Source: Cryptomeria japonica
Taxonomy: Eukaryota > Streptophyta > Pinopsida > Cupressales > Cupressaceae
Direction: 5' to 3'
DNA: 64,000 nucleotides
NCBI RefSeq assembly: GCF_030272615.1
Contig: NC_081409.1
Coordinates: forward strand, 653,202,468 to 653,266,467
Shown: positions 29,236 through 41,045 of the stretch, in pieces
Layout of the letters: each line of letters starts with the position of its first letter
How positions within the stretch are numbered: position 1 is the first letter of the stretch
Made by a program: the position numbers and the translations under genes
The notes under the pieces: model-generated
Told to the model about the DNA's origin: nothing
The model's database searches: none
What the model saw: the letters and a program-made list of their open reading frames with translations, nothing else

Positions 29236-29706
29236 TGTGAGATTTTGCCAAGATCTAGAGGCAATGGAAAGAACAAGTACAAATAAGAGATAAAAAAATA
29301 GATGACAGGAATAAATTGTATTCTATCAAGAAAATACTGATTAACTGGATCAATTAGTCAATCATTACATACAATGAATATGAGCCTTCTTATATAGGCA
29401 AGGCTATATGGATATGTGAGCACACAAACATGACATGTGGTAAAATAAGAAACAAGGGTAGGTAGTAAATAGGTGTGGTAGGTAGGAGAAACAATAGAAT
29501 ATTCCACATAAGGTGGATTACCTACTGAATGTGGAATGTAACAACAAGATAAGACCACAAAAGGTGGAAATTCTCCTACACACACTATCCCAATGTGACA
29601 CAAACACCCAAGTGCCTCATACCCAAACTACTATGAAATGCCTTATCCTAAGTAAACTTAAGTAAGGTGTACTAATATCCAACATGAATAATTAATTATA
29701 GCAACA
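29236..29706 (-). repeat. 5' LTR of E
   Basis: 471 bp. It ends (minus strand) in CTCACA beside the primer site. A TATA-like TATATAAG lies at 29389-29396 on the minus strand and is also present in the other LTR; it probably drives the element RNA. Confidence 0.88.
29389..29396 (-). promoter_or_regulatory. TATA box in the 5' LTR of E
   Basis: Minus-strand TATATAAG, conserved in both LTRs (the other copy is near 24975-24983). It sits about 150 bp upstream of the LTR end. Confidence 0.6.
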
Positions 29707-30010
29707 ATACCTAAGCTTTATGTGCCAATTTTGCATTTTTCTACATATCTCCCCAAAACGCTATAGGAACACCCAAGAATGCTAGGGAATAGACTAGGGA
29801 CACTAGGCTGCACCCCAAGGGTGTTGGGGAATGTACCTAGGGCGCTTGGAAACACACCTAGAAAGCTAAAGTCCTAAACTCAAAATGAAGGCCTAACTAC
29901 CCAAAATGATATAGAATGGTCCAGAAACGCTATGGTACATACCAAAAATGCTACCATACATACTAGGGGCACTACTCTGCAAACAAGAGGTGCTAGACTA
30001 TTCTGTGGGT
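29707..30010. other. Unassigned spacer with recurring ACGCTA/GCTAGG words
   Basis: A short stretch right of E without a gene. Words such as AACGCTA, AATGCTA and CTAGGG recur irregularly, as in a decayed minisatellite. Confidence 0.35.
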
Positions 30011-30650
30011 CCTTAAAAGTCATTTTTTAGCTTGTTTTAGTGTCGTGTTGGGTTGTGTTATTTTTCCAGAGGCATGTGCGGACTATGTTGAGCTTCTTAG
30101 AGTTGTATTTGATGTATTTTGATCATTCATGATGTTTATTATGCTCCGGTAAGAGGATTCATGCCTTATCATTGACGTGTTTCATATGTGATGTGTTGCT
30201 CCAGCAAGAGGGAGAATTCCTCGCTATCAAGGGATTGATTGTATGACTCCATTGGGATGTGCTATGCCTCATTGTAGAGGATTTGTTATGAATTTTATTT
30301 TACTTTTGGATTGCAATCATGATTGGATTTCCTTAAAAGTCATTTTTTAGCTTGTTTTAGTGTCGTGTTGGGTTGTGTTATTTTTCCAGAGGCATGTGCG
30401 GACTATGTTGAGCTTCTTAGAGTTGTATTTGATGTATTTTGATCATTCATGATGTTTATTATGCTCCGGTAAGAGGATTCATGCCTTATCATTGACGTGT
30501 TTCATATGTGATGTGTTGCTCCAGCAAGAGGGAGAATTCCTCGCTATCAAGGGATTGATTGTATGACTCCATTGGGATGTGCTATGCCTCATTGTAGAGG
30601 ATTTGTTATGAATTTTATTTTACTTTTGGATTGCAATCATGATTGGATTT
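30011..30650. repeat. Exact tandem duplication, 2 x 320 bp
   Basis: 30011-30330 and 30331-30650 appear identical base for base. Both begin CCTTAAAAGTCATTTT and end GATTGGATTT. Each includes the words TGCTCCGGTAAGAGGATTC and TGCTCCAGCAAGAGGGAG, which themselves are a diverged repeat. All other repeats in the window are diverged, so this one is either very recent or an assembly artefact. Confidence 0.95.
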
Positions 30651-31184
30651 CCCTTTGTGTTGATTTGATGAAGGCTCTCTTCCATGTGCATGGCTTTATG
30701 TGCTCTATTATGGTTAGATTGTACTCAGTATGTTATGATTGTTTCTATATCATTTGTAAGCCTTCATGAAGTTGTTATGATACTCTTTTTATGCATGTTT
30801 AACCCTATGGTTATGGTCCATGGTTGGGGGAGTGGGCTCTTTCATGTGTAGGACCAGGGTCATGAGTAATGGACCTCTATTAAAGGGTCTACACCAGTTG
30901 GAAGCACATGAAGAGTTTTCTATTGTGAATGAAAGTGATAAAATTCATAATAAATAATTATTGGGATTGGGTAATTAGGAATTAACCTAATCAAGATAAT
31001 GAAATTGAGGACTATCATCTTGTTCCCCAATGATGCCTAGGGAGGTGGTTTTGGGATCTAGTATTAGGAAGACCGCTGAAGCGGTGTACCGTTCTCTCTT
31101 GATTGACTCCAAGATTGAGACAGATTCCACATGAGGAAAGAATGTGATGACACTCTACCCCACATGTGTCCATTATCCATATTC
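30651..31184. other. Unassigned DNA left of the nested cluster
   Basis: No gene is seen. A short perfect palindrome, ACCGCT-GA-AGCGGT, lies near 31073-31086. This is the target DNA into which LTR element D inserted. Confidence 0.35.
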
Positions 31185-31189
31185 CTTAT
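31185..31189. repeat. TSD of element D, left copy (CTTAT)
   Basis: CTTAT directly precedes the left LTR and recurs directly after the right LTR at 61518-61522. Confidence 0.8.
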
Positions 31190-32358
31190 TATAGTGTCAT
31201 AAAATTGCGACCCTTGCATTTTTAACCATATTTGAGGCCCTCACCTTGGTGACGGTATCTTCCTTCCCAACTGAGACTTCTTTTTGCACCTTCACCCTTG
31301 AATTTATCCCATTTGAGCCCTTAAATGGCCTCAGGACCCTACCCAGACCCCAAGATAGGGTAGGACAGGGGCGTGGTGCCCCTGTCCCCCTCTTAGGGTG
31401 GCCCCAAGGTAGGTCTCTCTAATCCTATCTACATTTCAGGATTCCAAATCTCCCGAATGTAGGCCTTTGGTGAGATAAATTAATCTTTTGAGGCATGAAT
31501 AAAAGAGGAGTTGGTCCTCTCATTTGCATAGACAGGAAATACACAATAGGTGAAATTTAAGTGAAAGGTCTTGATCAAGCATTCAAGTCTTCAAGCATCC
31601 ATCAAGTCTTCTTCTTCATGTGTCTTCTTCATTCATCCATTGGAGCAACATTACAATATTCATTTGTAAGCATATGTGTGTGTTAGGGTTTTGTCATGTT
31701 ACATGCCATTTCATGCAACACTTATGATTACATTTAAGAAGCAAAGCAATCATCATCGACAAATTGTAGAGCTACAAGGTATACATTTCCATTATTTACA
31801 TTTAAGCATTTGCAATTACTTTCTTTCAAGGTGATTCCTCAACCGGGGTTTGGCTGAGGAAAACCCCTATCCTCAATCCTTCCTCCCTTCTTTTTTATGT
31901 GTAGGTTATAGGTGTGCAACTATAATTGTAGGTTTGGGCTTCATTTATAGAGACAAGAAAACCCTTTTCATTTCACGGATTCTTCGGAGGACCGTGTGCA
32001 CTTTCAACACGGTCCTGATGAATTTTCTCCAAATTTGCAAGGAAGATATGTACTAGTCTAAATATCTCAAATCCGAAGTTACAATGCAATCTTGAACCAG
32101 TAGCTCCTCATTTCACCCATTTTATCTCTCTTTTTTGCATAGTCAACAAGTCAACTCTTCTACCTATGAAAGAGGGAAAATTACATTCCAATACTTGCAA
32201 TCCACTTAGAAATCATATCCTTGTTTTCCTTGGATTTGGATCTAGTGAATTCAACCCCTCTTTTGGATGTAAAGTATCTCCCAAGTGAAAATCATCCTAG
32301 TGATTTTGTTTCTCTCTCCTAGGTGGGGAATCACTAGGGTTCGATTTTCCACTTTACA
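31190..32358 (+). repeat. 5' LTR of D
   Basis: 1169 bp. It starts TATAGTGTCATAAAATTG (ancestral TG mutated to TA, judged from the right copy) and ends TTTCCACTTTACA. It contains the hairpin at 31988-32016. Confidence 0.85.
31988..32016 (+). promoter_or_regulatory. Hairpin with conserved loop in the D LTR
   Basis: AGGACCGTGT, loop GCACTTTCA, ACACGGTCCT: a perfect 10-bp stem. The copy in the right LTR (61147-61175) has one change, which gives a G-U pair. Related hairpins occur in the D leader. Confidence 0.6.
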
Positions 32359-32360
32359 TT

Positions 32361-32378
32361 TTGGTGAACCTAACATCC
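32361..32378 (+). promoter_or_regulatory. Probable primer-binding site of D
   Basis: TTGGTGAACCTAACATCC lies three bases after the LTR end. It starts with the TGG expected for pairing to a tRNA CCA end. I cannot assign the tRNA. Confidence 0.5.
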
Positions 32379-33642
32379 TACATCTTAATTCTGATTTCTT
32401 ATTTGTTAGATCTGAATAATTGCAATTTGAACTTTCAAATTTCATTTCCAAGTATGATCTTTTTGCAAAATTTAGAGGTTAATTGCATAAAAACCCTAAT
32501 TTTTCATTTTGAGGAAATTAAGCTTGTGAAGTATAACATTTTGGTTGCTTGTTTCAGATCTGATTTATATTTCAAAATTACAATTCAAATCTGTCTTTTC
32601 ATTCTAAAAATTAAGTGGTTAAACAACAAAACCCTAATTTTTAAAAATCCTTTTTTTTTATACTTTTGATTGCCAATTTGACCGATCTAGACGTCGCCAA
32701 ATCAGTTGGCTTTTTGGATTATGCAAGAAAATCATAATATCTATCATCCTTGAAATTTTAAAAAAAAGTTGGCTAGATCATGTGTACTTTCAACATGATC
32801 CTTGGCTTTTTTCCTGAAATTTTGAGAGTTGGAACTGACTGTATTCTTCTGCTTAGATCTAGGAAATTGACTGATTTTATCAATTTTTAAACCTCCTAAG
32901 GTCGAAAACAAATTCAAAATTGAATGTTTGATTTTATTGCAATTTACAAAAAATCTAGATTTGAAACTGAATTTGTGCAAAACTTGGATCTTACTTCAAT
33001 TTTCAGACTTATCATTGTTGTCAGACTTGTCTTCTTGCCTAAAATTAAAATTTTCAATTTCCCTTATTTTTGTAAAATTAAGTGGTTAAGTCCTAAAACC
33101 TTAATTTTCAAAATTAATTAGATTCTGTACAAATCTCACTCATTTTCCCATAATTTTTGTTTTCTAAACATCATCTAAGGTGGCCTTATCCATTAGGTGT
33201 GACCTTTTCCAAATTTGCAATTCAATTTCTCATTTTTCTCAAAACCCTAGTAGGGTCCTATTTTCACATTCAAACCTTACTTTCGCATATCTAGAAATCG
33301 TAAAATCAACCAATTTTTTGGGTTTAGCTTTAAAATCATCGTAGCCTTCATCCCTAAAATTTTTTTGTAAAAGTTGGTCGGGCTATGTGCACTTTCAACA
33401 CGATCCTTGGCTTTTTCCCAAAATTTTGGGAGATTGTTATGACTGTATTCATTTGCTTAAATTCATAAAACTGGCTAATTTTTTGAATTTTGATCCCTCT
33501 AAAATAAAAAATAATCTCCACTTTCAACATATCAATTTTCAAGATATAGTTTAAAATTAAGTGGTTAATTAAGAACAACCCTTATTTTAAACTTTAAAAT
33601 TTTAATTCAACATCTTTCAATTTTTAAATTAAGAGGTTTTTC
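32379..33642 (+). repeat. Repetitive 5' leader of D
   Basis: The leader contains a diverged duplication: about 32700-32960 resembles about 33300-33530 (GTTGGCTAGATCATG... and GTTGGTCGGGCTATG..., each followed by CTTGGCTTTTT and ACTGTATTC). The word AAATTAAGTGGTTAA followed by CCCTAATTTT recurs near 32470, 32607, 33075, 33555, 33625 and, beyond the LINE, near 56660. A second perfect hairpin (GATCATGT, GTACTTTCA, ACATGATC) is at 32776-32800. Confidence 0.7.
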
Positions 33643-33657
33643 AATAGGCCCTAATTT
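33643..33657. repeat. TSD of LINE A, left copy
   Basis: AATAGGCCCTAATTT, identical to 56624-56638. A 15-bp duplication is typical of LINE target-primed insertion. Confidence 0.85.
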
Positions 33658-33757
33658 AATAATTTATGGTGGACTTGAGGTAATGAGCTCTGCTAGGGTT
33701 TGAGGTTGTGTACTACTTTTTTCAAATCGCATTTACTATGGGATTCTAGAGTTTATT

Positions 33758-34522
33758 ATGGCTCCGACCAACTTTAGCCCAACAATTGATGATGGTGCTG
33801 GAGTTGTTGCGATGGACTCTCATGGTACCTCAGAACAAACACCCATACAAATTTGTTCTGAAAGTGTTTTACGAGGTATGTCCTCACCTAATGTTGTGCT
33901 TCCTATTCATGATTTTGATAATGCCTATGAGTGGCTTAAAAAATGCACTTTGATAGGTTATTTTGTGGGTAGGATCCTTCCTAAAAGCATGCTTCATGAT
34001 TGGGTCGCAAAAGCCTGGTCTCCTCATGGATTTTGGCTTGATGGCATCCAAAGCCACACCAAAGGCTTCTTTTTGTTTCACTTCTCGAACCCTTCCCATG
34101 TTGAGGCTATCCTCTCTCATGGGTCATGGACTGTTTGGTCTTCCCTTCTAGTTTTCCAACATTGGTTTCGTGACTTTTCTATCTCAGATGATAAAAGGTT
34201 GAGAGTCTCGGTCTGAGTTGAGTTCCCTAGTCTTCCTTTGCCTTGTTGGCCTTTCATGCAAACCATTCCTTAGTCTATTGGCAAAGTTATTTGTCTTGAA
34301 CCAGACTGGTTTTTTAATGCTTGCCCTAAAAAGAGGGTCTGTGTTGAGGTCAACCTTTCCCGCGACTTGAAAGAAACTATTGATATTCAAGTGGGTGGCA
34401 GTACCTTCACCTAGAAGGTGCTTTATTTTAACCTTCCCAACACTTTCTATCATTGCTAGTCAATGGAGAACAAAATCAAGGATTGTTCCTTGGTTGTTTC
34501 AAAAATGAAACCCCCTGTTAAG
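33758..34522 (+). pseudogene. LINE A ORF1, N-terminal part (DUF4283)
   Basis: ATG at 33758 (MAPTNFSPTIDDG...). The region from GYFVGRILPKSMLHDWV through KGFFLFHF and HGSWTVWSSLLVFQHW is the DUF4283 pattern found in plant LINE and LINE-like ORF1 proteins, which bind nucleic acid. A TGA at about 34214 falls after LRVSV. The frame then goes on (PCWPFMQTIP) to a degraded zinc knuckle around LPNTFYHC, where a TAG replaces the residue after Cys. The frame is cut by element B just after MKPPVK and resumes at 51761. ORF1 protein would coat LINE RNA. Confidence 0.8.
34518..34522. repeat. TSD of element B, left copy (TTAAG)
   Basis: TTAAG before the TGTTGG of the left LTR; the same five bases follow the right LTR at 51756-51760. 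Confidence 0.88.
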
Positions 34523-37500
34523 TGTTGGTTCCCAAAAATGGGTTTACACTACAAGAGGCAGAGACCAAGATGATTCCTCCAAATACCTATGGAAAGCCAC
34601 TTCCAACAGTCAATATCCTTCAAAATTGGACCACCTGCAACAAGGATCTAAGAATCCTTCTACACTTTGGGCTCTGCAAGACCCGAGAGGGTAGTCCCTT
34701 TAGTGAACTTCTTGATCTCTACACCACACCGAAAGATTCACTAAAAAAAAGCAAATAATCTTAGGTAAAGACTTGACAGAAAGGGAGAATGCTCAAGGAT
34801 GGAAAATCCTTTAGTGATCCTTAACCTAACTGGAGCATGAGATGGGTGGAACAACTCAAACATAAACGAAAATGTAAGGTATTATGATAATCAACAAATT
34901 ATAGTGATTCATTAGTGAAATTGAAACAAGGCTGATCATTAAAGACAAATACAAGTAGTGATTAGTTCCCTACTCCATTGGGTACTCGAAGATACAAAAT
35001 GTAAACTAAAAAATGTGACCGAATTTTATCTAATAGTATAAGATATAAGATAATACTGCGTTATAGTATATCTCATTTGCAATCCCAACCCAAAATGCTT
35101 ATCTAAATCCCTGCACAAGCCTTATCATTTTACAACTCTATTTAAGAAATTTAATTGACCCCTTGGGCCAAAGCATAAACAAAAAGCCACATACATCACA
35201 AAAATGCACTAAATAAAATAAACCCTTGGTTGATTTCACTAAAAAACTGATAGAGTCATATAGTGGACAGAAAAAGCTCAATTATTATTTTTATTTAATA
35301 AAAATACTACTTCTGTCACATGATGAAATTTACATATAACTCCTTCAAGAACTTGTACAAATCTTGACACTAAATGCTTCTTTATTTTCTATGTAAATAA
35401 CTTGATAGCTTGCTCACTTCACCTAGAGTCAATACTTTAACTAGACAAGGAAACCTAAAGGAAGAAGAAAAATATGAACCCACAAGAGACTCCCCCAAAC
35501 CTGAACCTATCTAATGGCCTTGATTTTCCTTTTTATAGAAGAAAAGGGAGCAACAAGCTTCAGACCAAAAGACACATGTCAACAATAGATTTAATTTCAT
35601 CAATTAGGCCTAAAAGGCCATATGTGATTCTGTTACAAACATATTCTATATCCATGCATTGGCACCTGTGAACCAATATTTTCAACTGAAAATTGGTAGA
35701 AGAAAAACCGCTTGAACTGTTCCATTATCACCGTAATGACTTCAAATGGAGTGTGAGATGTTACATTCTATCCAATAGAGTATCTTCCTTCTTGGAAAGG
35801 ATACTGGGTCTTGACAAGAAGAAAAGTCACCTCTAAAATAGAAGAGGACCTCAAGCCTTCATGCCCAGGATCAGAAAAAGTGGAAGGAGGAGCTAAAGGG
35901 GAAACATAATATGTTGGGGAGGGGTCGCAACTTCCATGCAGTCACAGAGATGATTGGATACCACTCCCCACCCAAACAAGTCCTTTCATTCCTCTACGGG
36001 TTCCTTCTTAGAACCCCCTGCCATCCAGTAGTAGAGTAGAAGCAGAGGCTATGCCATGCATGGCCTTTCTTCATAAGAAAAGGCTTTCATGCCCCCTCTG
36101 GTGATCCTTCTCACTCACACAAGAGAAAAACCATCCATCTAGTATCATAGAGCATACAAAAACTCTATGCACGACCTTGCTCAAATATCATCTTCCTTGT
36201 AGAAGAAAGAATTTCTCTCAGAAAATGAAAAGGCTTATTTTCTCTCCTACCAATTAAGTCATCACCCTATTGTATTAATAATCAAAACAGTTCATCTAGT
36301 GATGCTCATTCATGTTGAAAATCATCATTTCGGTGCTTTCAACTCAACCTGCCAGCTATGGATTCTAGAAATCATGCCTATCAAATCCACTGCATCCTGC
36401 TAAGGTTCATCTTGTGCGAACGATTTTGTTCCAGATTTTATTCTTCTTGAGTGTACATTTTTTTCTTTAGAATCCCTATCAATAGGTGATCTCTGATTTC
36501 ATCGGGGAACCTATGATCCTTCATCTCTAACTCAAAAGTTATCCCAATCCTTTCATGCCTCTGAGACATCGTCCTTACTTGTCTAATCAATCCTGATTTA
36601 GCAAAAATCTTCAAATTAGTCCCTCAAGAATGTGTCAGCATCCAAGTGTCTTGACTTGTCACTATTTTGTTCCATGTTGACAAGCCTGCATTCTGTTAAT
36701 TTAATCTTTCCCAGGTGGGCGACAACCCTTACCCTTAATCACCCTATTAAAAGTCAATTTAAAGCTCTGTCGTAGATCCTGCCAAGCCTGGAAAATCAAG
36801 CGATCACTAATGATCAATATGGCAATTTACCTTCCATCATGGCTTGTGGACCCATTAAACATTGGACATAGCAGTGTCATATCATTTCTTAGCCTAAAAC
36901 TAGTAGCGGCCCCATCGTCAGTCTTCTTGGTCAGTTTGGGACACGTGGCATCCTCTCATGATGTCGCGGTCCATAGCCTTCTTGCAACTTCTTTATCGGG
37001 GTTACGAGGAAAATTGGATCTATTCTTTCTTTACCTTGTAGTTATGGTGTCTACCACCCTTTATAATTTTAAAATATTGAGCACCTTTTCACCCAGATTA
37101 TAACATCACCATCTATTTGGAACATGTGCAAATTGATGGGGCCATTAGTAAGCCGGTCTTTACCTCCCGAGAACTGGTAATATAAGGATTTTGAAAAGTC
37201 AAACCACTGGTTTACCCTTCTCCTCCAGGGACATGTGGCATCATCTCATGATGCCATGGTCCTTATCTTCCTTGAATTTTCATCCATGGGGAAGTGCGGA
37301 TTGTTAGATCTAACCTGCGTTTATCCATTGGTCGAAATACTTAGAATTTTTAGACAGGAAAATATAAGGATCCTGCTGAAAATGAATTAATGTTTAGGAA
37401 ACAAAATGGCCCCGCCAATGGTAACTGGCCCTTGGCTTAAGTGGAAAAAGGTAACGATGGAACATATCAGACTTATAGATCTTTCTTCACAAGACTGAAT

Positions 37501-37621
37501 CGGAAATTCACAAACCCTAAACCCTAGACCTTGAATTTTGACATAGGGAAAAGTAAATCCAGAGTGACCAATATTTTTGCTCAAATATGGAAATTATTGT
37601 GCAGTTATTTTAGGACTATTA
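34523..37621 (-). repeat. 3' LTR of B
   Basis: 3099 bp, with small indels relative to the right LTR. The small ORFs inside it are not conserved in the partner LTR and are ignored. Confidence 0.85.
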
Positions 37622-37923
37622 GTGGCTCTAGTTGGGGACAATCGTTGCATAGGAATGAAGTGAAAATTCTAGAATCTTTGGTGAAGCAGACTACTTTGCA
37701 AGCAGACCAAAAAGAAGTTACTTGGATAGGGAAACTTCAACAGAAAGGAAACCACACTACCAAAAGAAAAATAACTAATGCTCATGGATAATAACTACTT
37801 TAAGAAAAGTAGAGCCTCAAGAACTATCCATGAATAGGCAATTCAAGAGGGAAAAGGTAACTATTCCATTGGGCATAGAGTCAAAAAAGATTACTCTACC
37901 CCAAGATGCTTGTGGTCTATAGG

Positions 37924-40189
37924 TCAAACCATATGTGATGGACCAATGCCATCTGTCAAAATCAACCAATGTTTTCCTTTTTCGTAAACATATTTCTCAT
38001 CTAAATGCACTAAAAATAATTTAATAACATAGCTGGAATGCCATTTACCAAACCTACTAGTCCTCTTTGTCCAGCTACCATGCTTAAAATTATCATTGCA
38101 CTTACTATCAAAACTTTGAAACATGCAATGATTGAAAATGTTGGTCACCTTGTGACATATATGTGTTGTATTGAACATAACATATATCCTGACTAAAACC
38201 AATATCACATTCTGTAAAAACATCATTCAACTGAAGGGAGAAAATCTCATATTCTGGCACACAACTGAGAAAATAGACTTGGTTTAAAACATCAGTCTGC
38301 TCATCGAAAAAGGAACTCCCAAAAGAATCAACTCTCCCATTGTACATAATAAGAAAACTACTATCAAGAGGAGGAAAAGGATCACAATTCATCCTTTCAT
38401 GTAACTGCAAATCATCAAGCTAGAGAAAAACTTCAGCCTCTTGCTCTGAATCCCATTTGATATCAACAATATCAGCAACAGAAGGAAACTCATCATTGTC
38501 ATTCAACATCAATTCAGGTATCACATCTTGATGTTGGTAATTATCTATTTCACAAGTTGATGCAGTAGTCTCCAGACTCTCAATTGTTTCTTCATACAAA
38601 GGGTTAAGAACCATATGAAAACCCTTCTCAAAAACATTATGGAAAATCACTAACTGATCCATATATGCATCCTCATCAAACAATGCATTAAAATTTTCAT
38701 TAAAACCACTGCCCATCTTAATTTCACATTTATTTTCAACAAGAATAAAGGAGTCACAATCTGAATTAAAGAAGCTCCCAACATTATAATCCTCACAATA
38801 CAAATGCTCAATGTCATGATCCTCATAGGCTTTAGCAAAGTTATCATGATTATTTTGACCCTTTTGAACTAAATCCTTCTCAAACATATAGGCCAATTCA
38901 GGGGCATTTTGGTGATGAGAACATTGAAAAATAATCTGATCCACAATACTAAAAGTGGCTTGTAATGGGACAACTTCTTCATTGGTACATATCATAGAGC
39001 TTTCTATCTCAATAACATCATCAACTAAAATTGGTAGCACCATATCATTCAAGTTCTCATCATCACACATAATTCATTCATGTGAGAATTAATCAATGTC
39101 ATCAGAATCTTGCACACCAACACTATTTTCATTAGATATGTAACTTTTCAATTCCTTTTCATATAAGCCACTAGATTCATCTGAACCATAAGGCTGCCTA
39201 AGGACCTTTTGTGTGTTCTCCTCACTAGAAACACTAATACTGATATCACATGGTAAAGTGACTGACATTACTTCCATTTCTATATTAGCTATGTCATATA
39301 ATTTCTCATCAACCTTATCTTGAATAGCATGAGGAATAACCACTGTTTGGGACAAGTTCTCTTCACTCATACTTTTATTCAAATCATTGGTCATAATAGG
39401 GTTAATGTGATCAACAGGGATGGATATGCTTTGAAATTGATCTTCATCCTTTTTCTCATACCTTTCTTCGATATCTAATGTCTTGGGATAGCATACCCTT
39501 GCAGATAGATAACGCTTGGGGATTCCATATTTCAAGTTGTTTTCAACATCCATTGATGTCCTATAAGCCTGATGCAAGGTTTTGGGATCCTTGTCTCTTA
39601 GGAAATAACTCACTTCCTCGTCAAATGTAGCCAGGTAAACAACCAAACACACTACATCATTTGGCCTATAATGACTAGTATTGTCATCCAATGTTCTGGC
39701 AAATCTAAGATTAAAAATAGGGACTAGCTCATCCTTGTCCTTTTGAATACCCATGAATCTTTTCATAACTAAACTTGGACTAATTCATTCACCAAATTAT
39801 TCCATGAATGCTTCCTTTAGTTCATCCCATGAAGAAATAGAACATGTTGGCAATTAAGAAAACCAATCTCTGGCGTTTTCCTTCAAAGATTGGACAAAGA
39901 GATTCATGAAGACATCTTCCTGACTTATCTCAAAATTTCCCATTAATTCAAAAAACTACTGCAGATGTTGACATGCTGATTCTGATCTTCTCCCATTGAA
40001 TTCTAGTAGATGTTCCCTGATCTTAATAGGAAAAATGTTTGGGAAACCTTGGATACCATTAAAACTTAATGGCTTATATCTCTTCATGAAGAAAACTCTG
40101 TTGTGATTTGACGGAGGTTATGTACTTTGCACATTTACATTTGACATTTCATAGGGAAGTACAGGAACATAATACATATTTTCATTCAT
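37924..40189 (-). pseudogene. Gag-like protein of element B
   Basis: One frame runs on the minus strand from an ATG at 40189 (MNENMYYVPVLPYEMS) to about 38110, then shifts once and ends at 37924, about 755 codons. The Retrotrans_gag core is clear: EDVFMNLFVQSLKENARDWF, then SSWDELKEAFME, SLVMKRFMGIQKDKDELVP and FNLRFARTLDDN. Stops (for example after the Gln of QHLQ, and in FME-stop-FGE) interrupt it. Downstream about 450 codons are acidic and Asn/Asp-rich without a zinc knuckle, protease or RT motif. The core would be expected to assemble into particles made by an autonomous partner (inference). The long acidic C-terminal region is unrecognised. Confidence 0.78.
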
Positions 40190-41023
40190 TTCCCTACTTC
40201 TTTCCTTTATCAAAAATTTAGAATATTACAATGCATAGCTCAAAACATACTTCATCCAATTTAATACAAAATCTAAAAATTGTATCACAGAAGTATGTAA
40301 AACAACCATTATTATTCCCTTTCTTAGTGTTTTACTCGCTTAATAGGGAAACATTTTTTACATGATTTTCATGAAAATACATTTGACTCATGGAAATCAA
40401 AATACCTGGAAGTGTTGTAGCTACTGTTGCCTTTTTTAACTAGGAGTTGGAAAAATCACCTTCAATATTTTAAAACTTTAACACTGATCTATGATAGAGT
40501 CACCACCTCCTTACAGTGGATAAATATTTAAACAACTGGAATTCCTTCATAGGTCAAATTTGTTTCAAAACTAGCACTGCAACACCTCCTTATCATCATA
40601 TGGCATCATATGGATTCCATCCTCAACTTGTCCAGGTACTTCATCATAAGAGTTCAAATCGGCTTCATCTCCACTACATATTCTTTGGTTCTTCCCTAGT
40701 TCTTCTTCAAATAATGCACACTGGTGTAGAGATCGCAGAGTCACCACTCACAACTTGTGAGGTATTATGAAATAATCTTGAAAAAATGGATAGATCTAGA
40801 CATAACTTACATTGAAAGATGAATTACAACAGATTGTCCAGAAACATTTATGAGAATTGACTCAATTGACAAAGGACATGTTAAGAAGCTCATCACTCTA
40901 TGGGGCAAAAGGTTCGGGTCCTATGACACAAGAGAAAATTTTGACAATCAAATCATAGAAAGACATGGAAAACTCTATACACTAGACAACTTAATTCTTT
41001 TCCAGAGATTCCAGACAACTATG

Positions 41024-41041
41024 CCCCCAACAAAGTCACCA
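41024..41041 (-). promoter_or_regulatory. Probable primer-binding site of B
   Basis: On the minus strand the 5' LTR ends GGAACCAACA and is followed within four bases by TGGTGACTTTGTTGGGGG. The TGGnGACT...GGGG layout resembles primer sites of Tat/Ogre-type gypsy elements. The tRNA identity is not certain. Confidence 0.5.
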
Positions 41042-41045
41042 GTTT

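Larger units (their letters stand above)
24825..29706 (-). mobile_element. Non-autonomous Ty1/copia element E with Gag and protease only
   Basis: Two LTRs (24825-25292 and 29236-29706) flank a minus-strand Gag and protease region. On the minus strand each LTR starts TGTTGGTGTAATTAATT or a close variant and ends CTCACA or CTCATA. A Met-tRNA primer site and a short polypurine tract abut the LTRs. The flanks read GTACC and ATACC, a 5-bp target duplication with one change. About 7 differences plus one small indel occur in the first 100 aligned LTR bases. Integrase, RT and RNase H are absent. The space they should fill is about 1 kb of unfamiliar acidic coding sequence. Confidence 0.88.

Noticed and set aside
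32600-33660. CCCTAA words as possible interstitial telomere repeat
   Set aside because: They are single words within an AAATTAAG...CCCTAATTTT leader module, not tandem TTTAGGG units.
37622-37645. A primer-site-like GTGGCTCTAGTTGGGGACA next to the left LTR of B, which would make B plus-oriented
   Set aside because: The Gag core of B is clearly on the minus strand, and a better primer-site candidate lies at the inner end of the right LTR on the minus strand. The resemblance to an Asp-tRNA site is weak.
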